This document shows, one piece after another, positions 10,044 through 19,359 of a stretch of 58,820 nucleotides of DNA; position 1 is the first letter of the stretch, and every line of letters begins with the position of its first letter. Position numbers and translations under genes: made by a program. Below the pieces are notes generated by a model. It was not told where the DNA came from and ran no database searches. It saw nothing but the letters and a program-made list of their open reading frames with translations. Origin of the DNA: Streptococcus pacificus (lineage in GTDB: Bacteria; Bacillota; Bacilli; Lactobacillales; Streptococcaceae); assembly GCF_016481305.1 (NCBI RefSeq), contig NZ_JAENBO010000008.1, positions 1 through 58,820 on the forward strand. Direction: 5' to 3'.

Positions 10044-10457
10044 TTATTCTGCTTCACGTTTTACGAATTTGCATTTAACTGGTAATTTGTGGCTTGCAAG
10101 ACGAAGTGCTTCACGAGCGATTTCTTCAGAAACCCCACCTAATTCAAACATCACTTTGCCACGTTTTACTGGAGCTACCCAACCTTCAGGAGCACCTTTA
10201 CCAGATCCCATACGTACACCGATAGCTTTTGCGGTGTATGATTTATGAGGGAAAATTTTAATCCAAACTTTACCGCCACGTTTCATGTAACGCGTCATAG
10301 CGATACGAGCAGCTTCTATTTGACGGTTTGTTACCCAGTGGCTTGTTGTTGCTTGAAGACCATATTCTCCAAATGCTACAGTTTTACCACCTTTTGCTTC
10401 ACCACGCATTTTCCCACGGAACTCACGACGGTGTTTAACACGTTTAGGTACTAACAT
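10044..10457 (-). CDS. rplP: 50S ribosomal protein L16
   Basis: The 137-residue product begins [19 protein letters not shown] and has the basic RNA-binding region [23 protein letters not shown]16 helps organise the A-site region of the 50S subunit. It is separated from rpsC by only three bases, suggesting translational coupling. Confidence 0.98.
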   Translation of the reverse strand: MLVPKRVKHRREFRGKMRGEAKGGKTVAFGEYGLQATTSHWVTNRQIEAARIAMTRYMKRGGKVWIKIFPHKSYTAKAIGVRMGSGKGAPEGWVAPVKRGKVMFELGGVSEEIAREALRLASHKLPVKCKFVKREAE

Positions 10458-10460
10458 TTG

Positions 10461-11114
10461 TTATTTACCTCCTTTAGTGTTTTTACGAGCTGGAAGCACT
10501 TCACCACGATAAATCCAGACTTTAACACCTAATTTACCATAAGTTGTATCTGCTTCTTCCCAAGCATAATCAATATCGGCACGAAGAGTATGAAGTGGAA
10601 CTGTCCCTTCTGAATATCCTTCACTACGAGCAATATCAGCACCATTTAAACGACCTGATACTTGTGTTTTAATTCCTTTGGCACCAGCACGCATAGTACG
10701 TTGAATAGCTTGTTTTTGTGCACGACGGAAAGCGACGCGTTGCTCAAGTTGACGTGCAATCCCTTCACCGACTAGATGAGCATCTAAATCAGGTGATTTA
10801 ATTTCAATAATGTTGATATGTACTTGTTTACCTGTCAATTTGTTAAGTTTTGCGCGTAAAACATCAACGTTTGAACCACCTTTACCGATAACCATACCTG
10901 GTTTAGCAGTGTGTAGTGAAACAATAACCTTGTTAACTGCACGTTCAATCTCAATTGTAGAAACTGAAGCATCAGCTAATTGTTTTTGAATGAATTTACG
11001 GATTGCAAGATCTTCATGAAGGTAATCCGCGTATTCTTTTTCAGCATACCATTTCGCATCCCAGTCACGGATGATTCCGACACGCATACCAATTGGATGT
11101 ACTTTTTGACCCAC
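10461..11114 (-). CDS. rpsC: 30S ribosomal protein S3
   Basis: The 217-residue product has the N-terminal [19 protein letters not shown], a KH domain ([21 protein letters not shown] near residues 70-90) and the C-terminal domain with NTKGGK. S3 lines the mRNA entry channel. It lies between rplV and rplP in the S10 operon. Confidence 0.98.
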   Translation of the reverse strand: MGQKVHPIGMRVGIIRDWDAKWYAEKEYADYLHEDLAIRKFIQKQLADASVSTIEIERAVNKVIVSLHTAKPGMVIGKGGSNVDVLRAKLNKLTGKQVHINIIEIKSPDLDAHLVGEGIARQLEQRVAFRRAQKQAIQRTMRAGAKGIKTQVSGRLNGADIARSEGYSEGTVPLHTLRADIDYAWEEADTTYGKLGVKVWIYRGEVLPARKNTKGGK

Positions 11115-11126
11115 GATTTTACCTCC

Positions 11127-11471
11127 TTATTTTTCTGCCACAACTACTGTGATATGAGTAGTGCGTTTGTTGATTGGTGACGCTGATCCTTTTGCACGTG
11201 GACGGAAACGTTTCATTGTTGGTCCTTCGTTTGCAAATGTCTCAGAGACAACCAAATTAGCTTTTTCCAAACCAAAGTTGTTTTCTGCGTTAGCGATTGC
11301 TGAGTTTAACACTTTTTCAATCACTGTAGCAGCTTTGTTTGGAGTGAATTTCAAGATTGCGATTGCGTCAGCAACGCTTTTCCCACGAATGAGATCAAGA
11401 ACAAGTCGTGTTTTACGAGGTGAAACACGGACTGTTCGAGCCATTGCTTTAGCTGAAGTAATTTCTGCCAT
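11127..11471 (-). CDS. rplV: 50S ribosomal protein L22
   Basis: The 114-residue product contains [19 protein letters not shown] and the beta-hairpin [20 protein letters not shown], which extends into the peptide exit tunnel. That hairpin is where macrolide-resistance changes occur, and it looks unaltered here. It lies 15 bases after rpsS. Confidence 0.98.
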   Translation of the reverse strand: MAEITSAKAMARTVRVSPRKTRLVLDLIRGKSVADAIAILKFTPNKAATVIEKVLNSAIANAENNFGLEKANLVVSETFANEGPTMKRFRPRAKGSASPINKRTTHITVVVAEK

Positions 11472-11486
11472 TGTGTCCTCCTCCTA

Positions 11487-11768
11487 TTATTTACGACGTG
11501 TTTTCTTGTCGTCTGCTGCGTGACCTTTGTAAGTACGAGTTGGTGCGAATTCACCAAGTTTGTGCCCTACCATGTCTTCTTGAATATATACTGGTACATG
11601 CTTGCGTCCATCATAGACAGCAATTGTGTATCCAATGAAACTTGGGAAAATCGTTGAACGACGTGACCAAGTTTTAATAACTTTTTTCTTTTCGTCATTA
11701 GCTTGAGCTTCTACTTTTTTCATTAAATGCTCATCGACGAAAGGTCCTTTTTTAAGACTGCGTCCCAT
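11487..11768 (-). CDS. rpsS: 30S ribosomal protein S19
   Basis: The 93-residue product [20 protein letters not shown]... includes [27 protein letters not shown] and [16 protein letters not shown], both diagnostic of S19. S19 is in the head of the 30S subunit next to S13. It follows rplB after 83 bases. Confidence 0.98.
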
Positions 11769-11851
11769 TTTTGTTGTTCTCCTTTAAATAGTGTACCACA
11801 ACGGCTTGTGTCAAATTAAACACTACCGAGCTGGCGGATTAAGCGACTTTA

Positions 11852-12685
11852 TTATTTTTCGTTACGACGACGAATAATAAGTTTATCTGACTTAGCTTTC
11901 TTATTACGAGTTTTAAGACCAAGTGCAGGTTTGCCCCATGGTGTAGATGGTGATTTACGACCAACTGGTGCTTTACCTTCACCACCACCGTGTGGGTGGT
12001 CGTTAGGGTTCATAACAGAACCACGAACTGTAGGACGAATACCTTTCCATCTGCTACGGCCAGCTTTACCAAGATTTACAAGTCCTTGTTGTTCGTTTCC
12101 GACAACACCGATTGTTGCACGGCAAGTTGAAAGAATCATGCGAACTTCACCAGATTGTAAACGAACCAAAGTGTATTTTCCTTCAGTTCCTAATACTTGA
12201 GCAGAAGCTCCAGCAGCACGAACTAAGGCACCACCTTTTCCAGGTTTTAACTCGATGTTATGAACAACCGTACCAACAGGAATGTTAGCTAACGGAAGAG
12301 CATTTCCTACTTTGATATCTGCATCAGGTCCAGAAACAATACGTTGACCAACTTCAAGTCCTTTTGGAGCAATGATATAGGCTTTCACACCATCTACATA
12401 GTGTACAAGCGCAATGTTTGCTGAACGATTTGGATCATATTCGATTGTTTTAACAACTGCCTCAACACCGTCTTTATTACGTTTGAAGTCAACTAAACGG
12501 TAGTGACGTTTGTGTCCGCCACCGTGATGACGAACGGTAATACGACCTTTGTTGTTACGGCCTGCTTTTTTCTTTAAAGATACAAGCAATGATTTCTCAG
12601 GAGTGTTTGTTGTAATTTCAGCAAAATCCAAAGAAGTCATGTTACGACGGCCATTTGTCGTTGGTTTATAAACTTTAATACCCAC
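11852..12685 (-). CDS. rplB: 50S ribosomal protein L2
   Basis: The 277-residue product begins [20 protein letters not shown] and contains the peptidyl-transferase-proximal stretch [17 protein letters not shown](K)APVGRKSP, including the conserved histidine in HGGGEG. L2 is essential for subunit association and peptidyl transfer. It lies 17 bases after rplW. Confidence 0.99.
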   Translation of the reverse strand: MGIKVYKPTTNGRRNMTSLDFAEITTNTPEKSLLVSLKKKAGRNNKGRITVRHHGGGHKRHYRLVDFKRNKDGVEAVVKTIEYDPNRSANIALVHYVDGVKAYIIAPKGLEVGQRIVSGPDADIKVGNALPLANIPVGTVVHNIELKPGKGGALVRAAGASAQVLGTEGKYTLVRLQSGEVRMILSTCRATIGVVGNEQQGLVNLGKAGRSRWKGIRPTVRGSVMNPNDHPHGGGEGKAPVGRKSPSTPWGKPALGLKTRNKKAKSDKLIIRRRNEK

Positions 12686-12702
12686 GTTAATTCCTCCTTA
12701 GA

Positions 12703-12999
12703 TTATTCTGCTTCTGCCGCAAACAACTCAATAGCTTTAGAGTCAGCTGTGAGTGTCACGATTGCTTTTTTAGTTTTGCTTGTGAAGCCTGTGTAGCGAC
12801 CCACACGTTTTGCTTTAGGTTTAACGTTAACAGTGCTAATGCTAGCTACTTTAACGCCTTCAAACACAGCTTCAACAGCTTGTTTGATTAAAAGTTTGTG
12901 AGCACGTGTGTCGACTTCAAATGTGTACTTGCCTTGTTCAAGAGCAAGCATAGATTTTTCAGTAATAACTGGTTTTTTGATTACATCGTACAAATTCAT
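12703..12999 (-). CDS. rplW: 50S ribosomal protein L23
   Basis: The 98-residue product [20 protein letters not shown]... has the L23 signature PVITEKS and an extended hairpin ([20 protein letters not shown]). It forms the chaperone docking site at the tunnel exit. Its start overlaps the rplD stop by one base, so the two are likely translationally coupled. Confidence 0.98.
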   Translation of the reverse strand: MNLYDVIKKPVITEKSMLALEQGKYTFEVDTRAHKLLIKQAVEAVFEGVKVASISTVNVKPKAKRVGRYTGFTSKTKKAIVTLTADSKAIELFAAEAE

Positions 13000-13622
13000 T
13001 ATGCAAGAACCTCCTCAATTGCAGAGATTGCTTCTTTAGTTACAAGAAGTTTATCGCTATTCACGATATCAAGAACACTTGCAGTTGTTGCTGTTGCAAC
13101 TTTTACGTTTGGAATATTGCGAGCTGAAAGTGCTGCAAATTTGTTTTCCTCTTCAGTAATAACAAGTACTTTTGAATCGACATTCAACGCCGAAAGAACT
13201 TTTGCGAAGTCAGCTGTTTTTGGTGCTGCAAATGAAAGAGCATCTACAGCTACAAATTTTTCTTCAGCTACTTTAGCTGAGTAAACTGATTTCAAAGCAA
13301 GACGACGAACTTTTTGCGGAAGTTTGTAGCCATAAGAACGAGGTGTTGGTCCAAAGACGACACCACCACCACGCCATTGTGGTGAACGGATAGAACCTTG
13401 ACGGGCACGTCCAGTTCCTTTTTGACGCCATGGTTTACGACCGCCACCAGAGACAGCTGAGCGATTTTTAACTGCATGAGTCCCTTGGCGTAGACTAGCA
13501 CGTTGGCTAATAACAACATCAAAAACAACTGATTCATTTGGCTCAATACCAAAGACAGCGTCATTAAGAACAACTTCGCTAACTTCTTTACCAGCTTGGT
13601 CAAATAGTTTTACTTTTGCCAT
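12999..13622 (-). CDS. rplD: 50S ribosomal protein L4
   Basis: The 207-residue product has the internal basic loop [20 protein letters not shown] (about 45-65) that reaches the exit tunnel. In E. coli, L4 also represses the S10 operon through its leader. The rpsJ leader here has alternative stem pairings that could host similar control; that is inference. It lies between rplC and rplW. Confidence 0.98.
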   Translation of the reverse strand: MAKVKLFDQAGKEVSEVVLNDAVFGIEPNESVVFDVVISQRASLRQGTHAVKNRSAVSGGGRKPWRQKGTGRARQGSIRSPQWRGGGVVFGPTPRSYGYKLPQKVRRLALKSVYSAKVAEEKFVAVDALSFAAPKTADFAKVLSALNVDSKVLVITEEENKFAALSARNIPNVKVATATTASVLDIVNSDKLLVTKEAISAIEEVLA

Positions 13623-13647
13623 TTTAACTGTTTTCCCCTTTCTTTAA

Positions 13648-14274
13648 TTATTTAGCAGCTTTAACTGCTGATTTGATAGTGATAAGAGATTTCTTAGCAC
13701 CTGGTACATTACCTTTAACAAGGATAGCGTTCTTTTCTGGGATAACTTGAACAATTTCAAGGTTTTGAATTGTCACACGTTTACCACCCATACGTCCAGC
13801 CAAACGTTTGTTTTTGAACACGCGGTTTGGAGCAACAGGTCCCATAGAACCTGGGCGACGATGGTAACGAGAACCATGAGCCATTGGACCTCTAGATTGT
13901 CCGTGACGTTTGATAACACCTTGGAAACCTTTACCCTTAGTAGTACCAGTAACATCAACAACATCTCCAGCTGCGAATGTTTCTACAGTAATTTCTGAAC
14001 CAACTTCTAAGCCTTCAATGTTTTTAAATTCACGAATGAAGCGCTTAGGAGTCGTATTAGCTTTTGCTACGTGACCTTTGGCAGGTTTGTTACTCAATAC
14101 ATCACGTTTGTCATCAAAACCAACTTGAACAGCTTCATAGCCATCAGTTTCAACAGTTTTCACTTGAAGAACAACGTTTGGAGTTGCTTCAATGACAGTA
14201 ACAGGGATAAATTCACCAGATTCAGTGAAGATTTGAGTCATTCCCACTTTTTTCCCTAAGATTCCTTTTGTCAT
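13648..14274 (-). CDS. rplC: 50S ribosomal protein L3
   Basis: The 208-residue product begins [20 protein letters not shown] and carries the long central extension [20 protein letters not shown], which enters the peptidyl transferase centre. L3 is an early assembly protein. It is second in the S10 operon, 75 bases after rpsJ. Confidence 0.98.
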   Translation of the reverse strand: MTKGILGKKVGMTQIFTESGEFIPVTVIEATPNVVLQVKTVETDGYEAVQVGFDDKRDVLSNKPAKGHVAKANTTPKRFIREFKNIEGLEVGSEITVETFAAGDVVDVTGTTKGKGFQGVIKRHGQSRGPMAHGSRYHRRPGSMGPVAPNRVFKNKRLAGRMGGKRVTIQNLEIVQVIPEKNAILVKGNVPGAKKSLITIKSAVKAAK

Positions 14275-14340
14275 GAGAAAATATTTCCTTTTCTTTTTTT
14301 ATAGTGAAAAGTTTTTTACGAGCGCTTTTCATGCTCCTTT

Positions 14341-14364
14341 GAAATCAAATTAAAGTTTGATTTC
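14341..14364 (-). other. Stem-loop across the rpsJ stop codon
   Basis: GAAATCAAA (14341-14349) can pair with TTTGATTTC (14356-14364), a perfect 9-bp stem that sequesters the rpsJ stop codon. There is no uridine run. It may set the rpsJ/rplC mRNA boundary. Confidence 0.45.
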
Positions 14365-14658
14365 GACGTTAACACCACTTGGAAGATCTAACTTCATAAG
14401 TGCATCAACAGTTTTTTGCGTTGGGTTCACAATGTCGATAAGACGTTTGTGAGTACGCATTTCAAATTGTTCACGCGAATCTTTGTATTTGTGAGTCGCA
14501 CGAATAACTGTATAGAGACTACGTTCAGTTGGTAATGGTACAGGACCAGCAACTGTTGCACCTGTGCGTGTCGCAGTTTCTACGATTTTTTCTGCCGCTG
14601 TATCAAGTGTACGGTGTTCGTACGCTTTCAAACGGATACGGATTTTTTTATTTGCCAT
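14350..14658 (-). CDS. rpsJ: 30S ribosomal protein S10 / NusE
   Basis: The 102-residue product [20 protein letters not shown]... is full length, with [35 protein letters not shown] at its end region. S10 is part of the 30S head and also acts as NusE in transcription antitermination, including at rRNA operons. It is the first gene of the super-operon, with GAGGAGAAAAG before the ATG and a structured leader of about 130 bases. Confidence 0.98.
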   Translation of the reverse strand: MANKKIRIRLKAYEHRTLDTAAEKIVETATRTGATVAGPVPLPTERSLYTVIRATHKYKDSREQFEMRTHKRLIDIVNPTQKTVDALMKLDLPSGVNVEIKL

Positions 14659-14822
14659 CTTTTCTCCTCTCGTCTATTTAAGATAATAGGCTAGCTCCAC
14701 AAGAAAACCGACAGGTGGTTGCGTGGCAATGCAACCAAGCGTGTCGCAACCTCTTGCATCAAAGCTAAGGCTGTTTTTTTACAGCACTAGAATATAATAA
14801 CAAATTAACGATGTGATTGCAA
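14659..14822 (-). promoter_or_regulatory. S10 super-operon promoter and structured leader
   Basis: The minus-strand promoter is -35 TTGCAA (14817-14822), a 17-base spacer and -10 TATTAT (14794-14799). The leader begins with a small GCTGT/ACAGC hairpin (about 14770-14785). One GGTTGCG (14717-14723, plus sense) can pair with either GCAACC (14731-14736) or CGCAACC (14745-14751), so two exclusive structures are possible. In other bacteria this leader position binds L4. From 14823 to 15119 I see no gene, only the promoter for the plus-strand pair. Confidence 0.65.
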
Positions 14823-15059
14823 GGGGTTTAGCAATAAAAATTGAATCTTCTTTTGGTAAATAAGAGACTCGTCAAAAATAAAACTTATTTTAAAAATTAA
14901 TACTTCCTTATTTTGTTCATTATAATAGTAGAAAGATAACACCAATGCTCTTTTTGTTTTAAACAAGATTATAAGAAACAAATCCGCTTCTATTTTTCCA
15001 GTTGATTCTATCTATTTAAAATCTGTTGAAGTGGAAATTAAGCCAATCTGCCATCTTGC

Positions 15060-15087
15060 TTACAACTCTTCAATGAAATGATATAAT
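15060..15087 (+). promoter_or_regulatory. Promoter for the plus-strand membrane-protein pair
   Basis: TTACAA (15060-15065), a 16-base spacer and a perfect TATAAT (15082-15087) lie about 35-80 bases before the first possible starts of the downstream gene. This is the only clear plus-strand promoter in the protein-coding part of the window. Confidence 0.55.
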
Positions 15088-15119
15088 ACTTAAATAACGA
15101 TGTTTTCATTTAAATAGAA

Positions 15120-15701
15120 TTGACTGACATTAAGAAAAACAAAGCAATAAAGAATGAGGAAAAAGTGTTACTAGACAAAACAAAGTTACCCCTAGTTAGA
15201 AACAAAAATTCTTTTATTTATGTAGATCTAACAGACGACCAATTTTATGAAATGACTGAGCCTCAAAATATTATTTCAGAAAATAAGTATCTATTAATTG
15301 TTTATATTGCTGGTGGTAGTCTCATCAAACAACTTGATCAATTCTATCTTCCAATATCTCATTTTCAATTTAATTTGATATTATTGTTATTCTTTTTATT
15401 TCTAATAAGCATGTACTCTAGAAAACAACTAACAATTTGGGCTAAAAAATTATCAGCCACACCTTTAACAGTTTCGTTAGCACGTAAAAAGAAAATAATG
15501 GCAGAGGCCAAAAAAGATGTAAGGATTAATCAGTATATCTTTTTGACATTAATTGCTTTATGGGCACTATCTGTTTTCTTATTTTTGTTTTTCTCGATGA
15601 CTTTGTTCTTCATCAGCAGTCTAGTATTCTGGTATGTACTAAACTTACTTCGTCCCACCCTTAAATTAAAAGAAAGAAAACACTATTTAGCTCTTAGGTA
15701 A
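15120..15701 (+). CDS. Membrane protein of unknown function (first of a pair)
   Basis: I do not recognise this 193-residue protein with confidence. It has a polar N-terminal part (about 1-85) that includes KYLLIVYIAGGSLIK, one hydrophobic segment at about 86-100, a basic loop and a long hydrophobic stretch at about 138-175, then a basic tail. The TTG at 15120 has no good ribosome binding site. A GTG at 15165 with GAGGA four bases upstream is a credible alternative start (178 residues). It runs opposite to all neighbours and is followed six bases later by a second membrane protein. Paired small membrane proteins like this are often immunity or tandem five-TM-type proteins, but that is only a suggestion. 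Confidence 0.75.
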   Translation: MTDIKKNKAIKNEEKVLLDKTKLPLVRNKNSFIYVDLTDDQFYEMTEPQNIISENKYLLIVYIAGGSLIKQLDQFYLPISHFQFNLILLLFFLFLISMYSRKQLTIWAKKLSATPLTVSLARKKKIMAEAKKDVRINQYIFLTLIALWALSVFLFLFFSMTLFFISSLVFWYVLNLLRPTLKLKERKHYLALR

Positions 15702-15706
15702 AAACG

Positions 15707-16252
15707 ATGAAAAAAACATTAATTGCTTTAGGAACATTTAAACAAGATGATATTTTTTACGATACTGACTTAAAAAAGATTTTTTCAAGTCCAACTAATC
15801 CTAAAAAATCAAGAGGATATTCAATCAATGTATTAGCAACCTTGATATCTCTACCAATTATAAATTGGTTAAACAAGCACTTTGTTTCTTTTCAAATAAT
15901 TGGAAATGTTGTCGTCATCCTTATCTTTTGTCTGATAGCATTGTACTTTTCAAAACAATATGTCATAAAACTATATGACAATATAGAAGTAAGAGAGCAT
16001 TTTTTCTCCTCTTTGGAGTATAAGGAATTTTTAACTCAGGGAACCAAGAATTCTAAAATTGTTGTTATCCTGTGGTGGTGCCTCATCGTTCTCTCGGCAT
16101 TTCTACTCTTGCTTTTTATCGTAACAGCTATATTTACATTTTTATTCCTCGGAGTTATGTTGTTCTTTGCCACTTCTCTACTGACTTATTCAAACGTTAT
16201 TGAGCGTTACAAAATTATAAAACAATTAAATAAAGAGCTGACTAATGCCTAA
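15707..16252 (+). CDS. Membrane protein of unknown function (second of a pair)
   Basis: This 181-residue product has hydrophobic segments at about 44-58, 65-83 and a long one at about 118-155, with a basic C-terminus. No catalytic motif is visible and I cannot assign a family. It starts five bases after the upstream gene's stop with no strong ribosome binding site of its own, so it is likely translationally coupled. The partners have similar size and topology, so they may be distant paralogues; the sequences are too diverged for me to show this by eye. Confidence 0.75.
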   Translation: MKKTLIALGTFKQDDIFYDTDLKKIFSSPTNPKKSRGYSINVLATLISLPIINWLNKHFVSFQIIGNVVVILIFCLIALYFSKQYVIKLYDNIEVREHFFSSLEYKEFLTQGTKNSKIVVILWWCLIVLSAFLLLLFIVTAIFTFLFLGVMLFFATSLLTYSNVIERYKIIKQLNKELTNA

Positions 16253-16370
16253 GCTGTCAATTTAGCTATTGGTAGGCAATAAACCAATTATTGATAGCAT
16301 TTGTTTAAACGAAAGTGATCACTAGATAATCTTTCTATAAATGTCGTCTCAATTTCTTGCTATCCTTAAA

Positions 16371-16404
16371 TACCCTCTTCTTTTAAAAGAAGAGGGTATT
16401 TTTT
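16371..16404. terminator. Bidirectional terminator between convergent units
   Basis: A perfect 14-bp palindrome (arms 16371-16384 and 16385-16398, TACCCTCTTCTTTT / AAAAGAAGAGGGTA) is followed by six Ts, with As on the other side. It serves both the plus-strand pair and the minus-strand thrC-MATE unit. Confidence 0.9.
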
Positions 16405-16420
16405 GTGTTAAGAACTCTAG

Positions 16421-17716
16421 TTAGTATGTAGCACTTTGTTTCTTATTAAAGTTATTTTTGTAAACAATCCATAAAAACAGGCCTCGAAAGAGATTGTCTA
16501 AAACGGTTGCTAACCAAACACCAGATAGACCCATTTTTAAAACAATGCTCAAGAGATAGGCAAAACCAATGCGGATAACCCACATCCCAATACTCGTAGC
16601 GTAAAAAGGGATTTTTGAGCGTCCCAACCCCTGCCAAACTGCTGTCATAATGAGGGTTGCAGAAGTTGCCGGACTGCCAATTAATGAATAGAAAATTACA
16701 ATTAAACTGGCTGAAATAGCGACTTGATCACTAGTAAACATCAGCGATAAGTGGCGACCAAACAAAAAGACTAAGACGCTTAGACAAAGCATCACAGCTG
16801 TCGAAAGGAGATAAGACTCCTTTACAATCCGATTGATCGCTTTTTGATTGTTTTGACCTAAATGATCGGCGACTAGAATAATAGTTGCAGTAGCAACGGC
16901 AGCTCCCGGCATATAATTGAACTGGGTTAGGGTTTCTCCTATGGCATTGCCTGCCACCGCCTTAGTCCCTAATTGAACAATAATCGCTATAATGACCACA
17001 TCACCCAATCTCATCATCAAGCGCTCAGCTGTTGCTGGTAAAGCAAGAGACAACAAGGATTTGTTCTTATGCCATTTAAACTGAAACTCTTGTTTTAATG
17101 CTCCCAATTGCTGCCATAAGACTAAGCTGCCAATGATGCGTGCCAACACTGTTGCACTAGCAACACCGATAATGCCTAGGTGAAAAACGTAGATAGCAAT
17201 AACAGAAAAAACGACGTTTAAAAAATTAACAAATAAGGTTACATAAAGAGACACTTTGGGACGATTGTCAGCTCTTAGAACACTTGAAAAAACAATCATC
17301 AACCCTAAAAAGAGGCTCCCACCACCAACAATAGACAGATAAGTGGCTCCCGCTTGACTAACACTCAAAGAGGTTCCTAAAGCCAAAAGAGCACGCCTAC
17401 CGCCAACAATAGAAAACAGCGCCAAAACCAGGCTTAAAAGACCTGTCAACATGACCGTATCTCGAATCAAGCGTTGACTTTCCTCACGATTCTTTTTCCC
17501 CAGACTTCTGGCAACAAGACTAGCAGCGCTAGAGCCAAAAGCAATAAAAATGGCTTGGTAAATACTAATAATATTATTTGCTACTGAGACACCAGAAACA
17601 GCTATTAAGCCGATTTGAGCAATCAGATAACTATCCACAAAGCCCATCGTCATTTGTAATATGTTTTCCATCATCGCCGGAAGAGCAATAGACAGTATTT
17701 TTTTAGTGTGTTGCAT
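16421..17716 (-). CDS. MATE-family multidrug/toxic-compound exporter
   Basis: The 431-residue protein has about twelve hydrophobic segments arranged as two MatE halves: PAMMENILQMTMGFVDSYLIAQIG near residue 15, and SLALPATAERLMMRLGDVVII near residue 223. MATE proteins export cationic drugs or metabolites by proton or sodium antiport; the substrate cannot be told here. It follows thrC by 20 bases and probably shares its transcript. The GGAGG upstream is 13 bases from the ATG, a long spacing. Confidence 0.93.
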   Translation of the reverse strand: MQHTKKILSIALPAMMENILQMTMGFVDSYLIAQIGLIAVSGVSVANNIISIYQAIFIAFGSSAASLVARSLGKKNREESQRLIRDTVMLTGLLSLVLALFSIVGGRRALLALGTSLSVSQAGATYLSIVGGGSLFLGLMIVFSSVLRADNRPKVSLYVTLFVNFLNVVFSVIAIYVFHLGIIGVASATVLARIIGSLVLWQQLGALKQEFQFKWHKNKSLLSLALPATAERLMMRLGDVVIIAIIVQLGTKAVAGNAIGETLTQFNYMPGAAVATATIILVADHLGQNNQKAINRIVKESYLLSTAVMLCLSVLVFLFGRHLSLMFTSDQVAISASLIVIFYSLIGSPATSATLIMTAVWQGLGRSKIPFYATSIGMWVIRIGFAYLLSIVLKMGLSGVWLATVLDNLFRGLFLWIVYKNNFNKKQSATY

Positions 17717-17736
17717 AGAGATTAACAGACCTCCAA

Positions 17737-19221
17737 TTAGAGCCCTAGATACCTTTCTACTGTTTCTTTCATGTCTTTGGTTGCAATAGTTGTTTGATGA
17801 CGGATCGGTTCGTTTTCAATCCCATCGACAGCCTTAGGAATGACCACTTGCGAGCGTTTTTCAAGCTCATTTACGGCAACAAAATCATCCGTTGTTTTCG
17901 TTTCTAAAAGAGCGTTGACAACAACTGTGGGAAATTTATACGGACTAGCCGTTGAGATAACAACTGTTTTTGTATTATCATTTGTGCTTTCTTGATAAGC
18001 CTTATAAACACTTGAAGCAACCGCTGTGTGAGGATCTTCAACGTAATGGTTTTCCAGATAAACACGCGCAATATCCTGACTCGTTTGCTTTTCATTAGCA
18101 AATCCTGCAGCAAAAAGCTCTAAAATAGCCGTGTCTTTGACAGTTAACTGATAACTTCCTATACTCGTTAATTGCTCCATTAAGTCACGCGTTTTTTCTG
18201 CGTCATTGCCCACTAAATGAAAAACTAAGCGCTCAAGATTAGATGAAACAAGGATATCCATAGAAGGACTTGAGGTAACTTTAAAGGGTCTATTTTTATC
18301 ATAAGTGGCTGTCTTAAAGAAATCTGTTAAAACATTGTTTTCATTAGAAGCACAAATCAGTTTCCCAACAGGAACACCAATCTTAGTTGCATAAAATGCT
18401 GCTAGGATATTACCAAAATTACCAGTTGGTACAGAGAAATTGATCAATTCTCCATTTTCAATCTCCCCTTTTTTAAGGAGTTGTGCATAAGCATAGACAT
18501 AGTAAACGATTTGAGGAACTAGGCGTCCAATATTCATCGAGTTGGCTGATGATAATTGCATCCCTTTTTCCAGTAAAGTTGCCCTTAACGTTTTATCGTT
18601 GAACATCTCTTTCACACTGGTTTGAGCATCATCAAAGTTCCCATCAATTGCAAGAACGTGTGTGTTTTCTCCTTTTTGGGTGATCATTTGTAGCTCTTGG
18701 ATACGACTAACACCATTTTTAGGATAAAAAACAATGATTTCTGTTCCAGGAACATCAGCAAATCCTGCCATGGCTGCTTTTCCTGTGTCTCCAGAAGTGG
18801 CAGTTAAAATCACAATTTTATGGTCCACTCCTTGTTTTTTAGCAGCAGTTATCATCAAATAAGGTAGAATCGATAAGGCCATGTCTTTAAAGGCAATGGT
18901 TGAACCATGAAAAAGCTCCAAATGATATTGGCCATGTAACTTAACAATTGGTGCAATCAACTCAGTATCAAACTTGTCATCGTAGGCATTGTCAACACAA
19001 TAGGCGATTTCTTCTGGCGTAAAATCATCCAAAAAGGCTGCTAGGATTTTTTTAGCAATGTCTTGGTAGCTTAAGTCTTTTAATTGGTTAAAATCCAAGG
19101 TAATGTCTGGAAAATCTGTGGGTGTATAGAGGCCACCATCTGTTGCTAATCCTTTTAAAATAGCTTGGCTTGCTGTTACTGTGTTTTTAGCATCTCTTGT
19201 TGATTGGTAAATTAGAGTCAT
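17737..19221 (-). CDS. thrC: Threonine synthase
   Basis: ThrC converts O-phospho-L-homoserine to threonine using PLP. The 494-residue protein is of the long type, with N-terminal MTLIYQSTRDAKNTVTASQA and the PLP-lysine motif HGSTIAFKDMALS (Lys near 112). LTATSGDTGKAAMAG and the phosphate-binding SVPTGNFGN(I) follow. The ATG at 19221 is preceded by AGGGAGAG. It lies downstream of adhE but behind adhE's terminator, so it has its own promoter region in 19222-19320. Confidence 0.96.
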   Translation of the reverse strand: MTLIYQSTRDAKNTVTASQAILKGLATDGGLYTPTDFPDITLDFNQLKDLSYQDIAKKILAAFLDDFTPEEIAYCVDNAYDDKFDTELIAPIVKLHGQYHLELFHGSTIAFKDMALSILPYLMITAAKKQGVDHKIVILTATSGDTGKAAMAGFADVPGTEIIVFYPKNGVSRIQELQMITQKGENTHVLAIDGNFDDAQTSVKEMFNDKTLRATLLEKGMQLSSANSMNIGRLVPQIVYYVYAYAQLLKKGEIENGELINFSVPTGNFGNILAAFYATKIGVPVGKLICASNENNVLTDFFKTATYDKNRPFKVTSSPSMDILVSSNLERLVFHLVGNDAEKTRDLMEQLTSIGSYQLTVKDTAILELFAAGFANEKQTSQDIARVYLENHYVEDPHTAVASSVYKAYQESTNDNTKTVVISTASPYKFPTVVVNALLETKTTDDFVAVNELEKRSQVVIPKAVDGIENEPIRHQTTIATKDMKETVERYLGL

Positions 19222-19320
19222 TGCACTCTCCCTTGTTTCTTAAAGTCTTTTTCTTATCATATCATATTTTTAAATGATTTGCTTAGACAATTTTTTTGCA
19301 GTACCTGCAATCAAATATAT

Positions 19321-19354
19321 AAAAAAACACCAATCCTCAAAGAGAATTGGTGTT
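19321..19354 (-). terminator. adhE terminator
   Basis: AACACCAATcCTC (19326-19338) pairs with GAGaATTGGTGTT (19342-19354) around a three-base loop. Seven As at 19321-19327 form the uridine run on the minus strand. The stem begins five bases after the adhE stop codon. Confidence 0.9.
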
Positions 19355-19359
19355 AAGGA

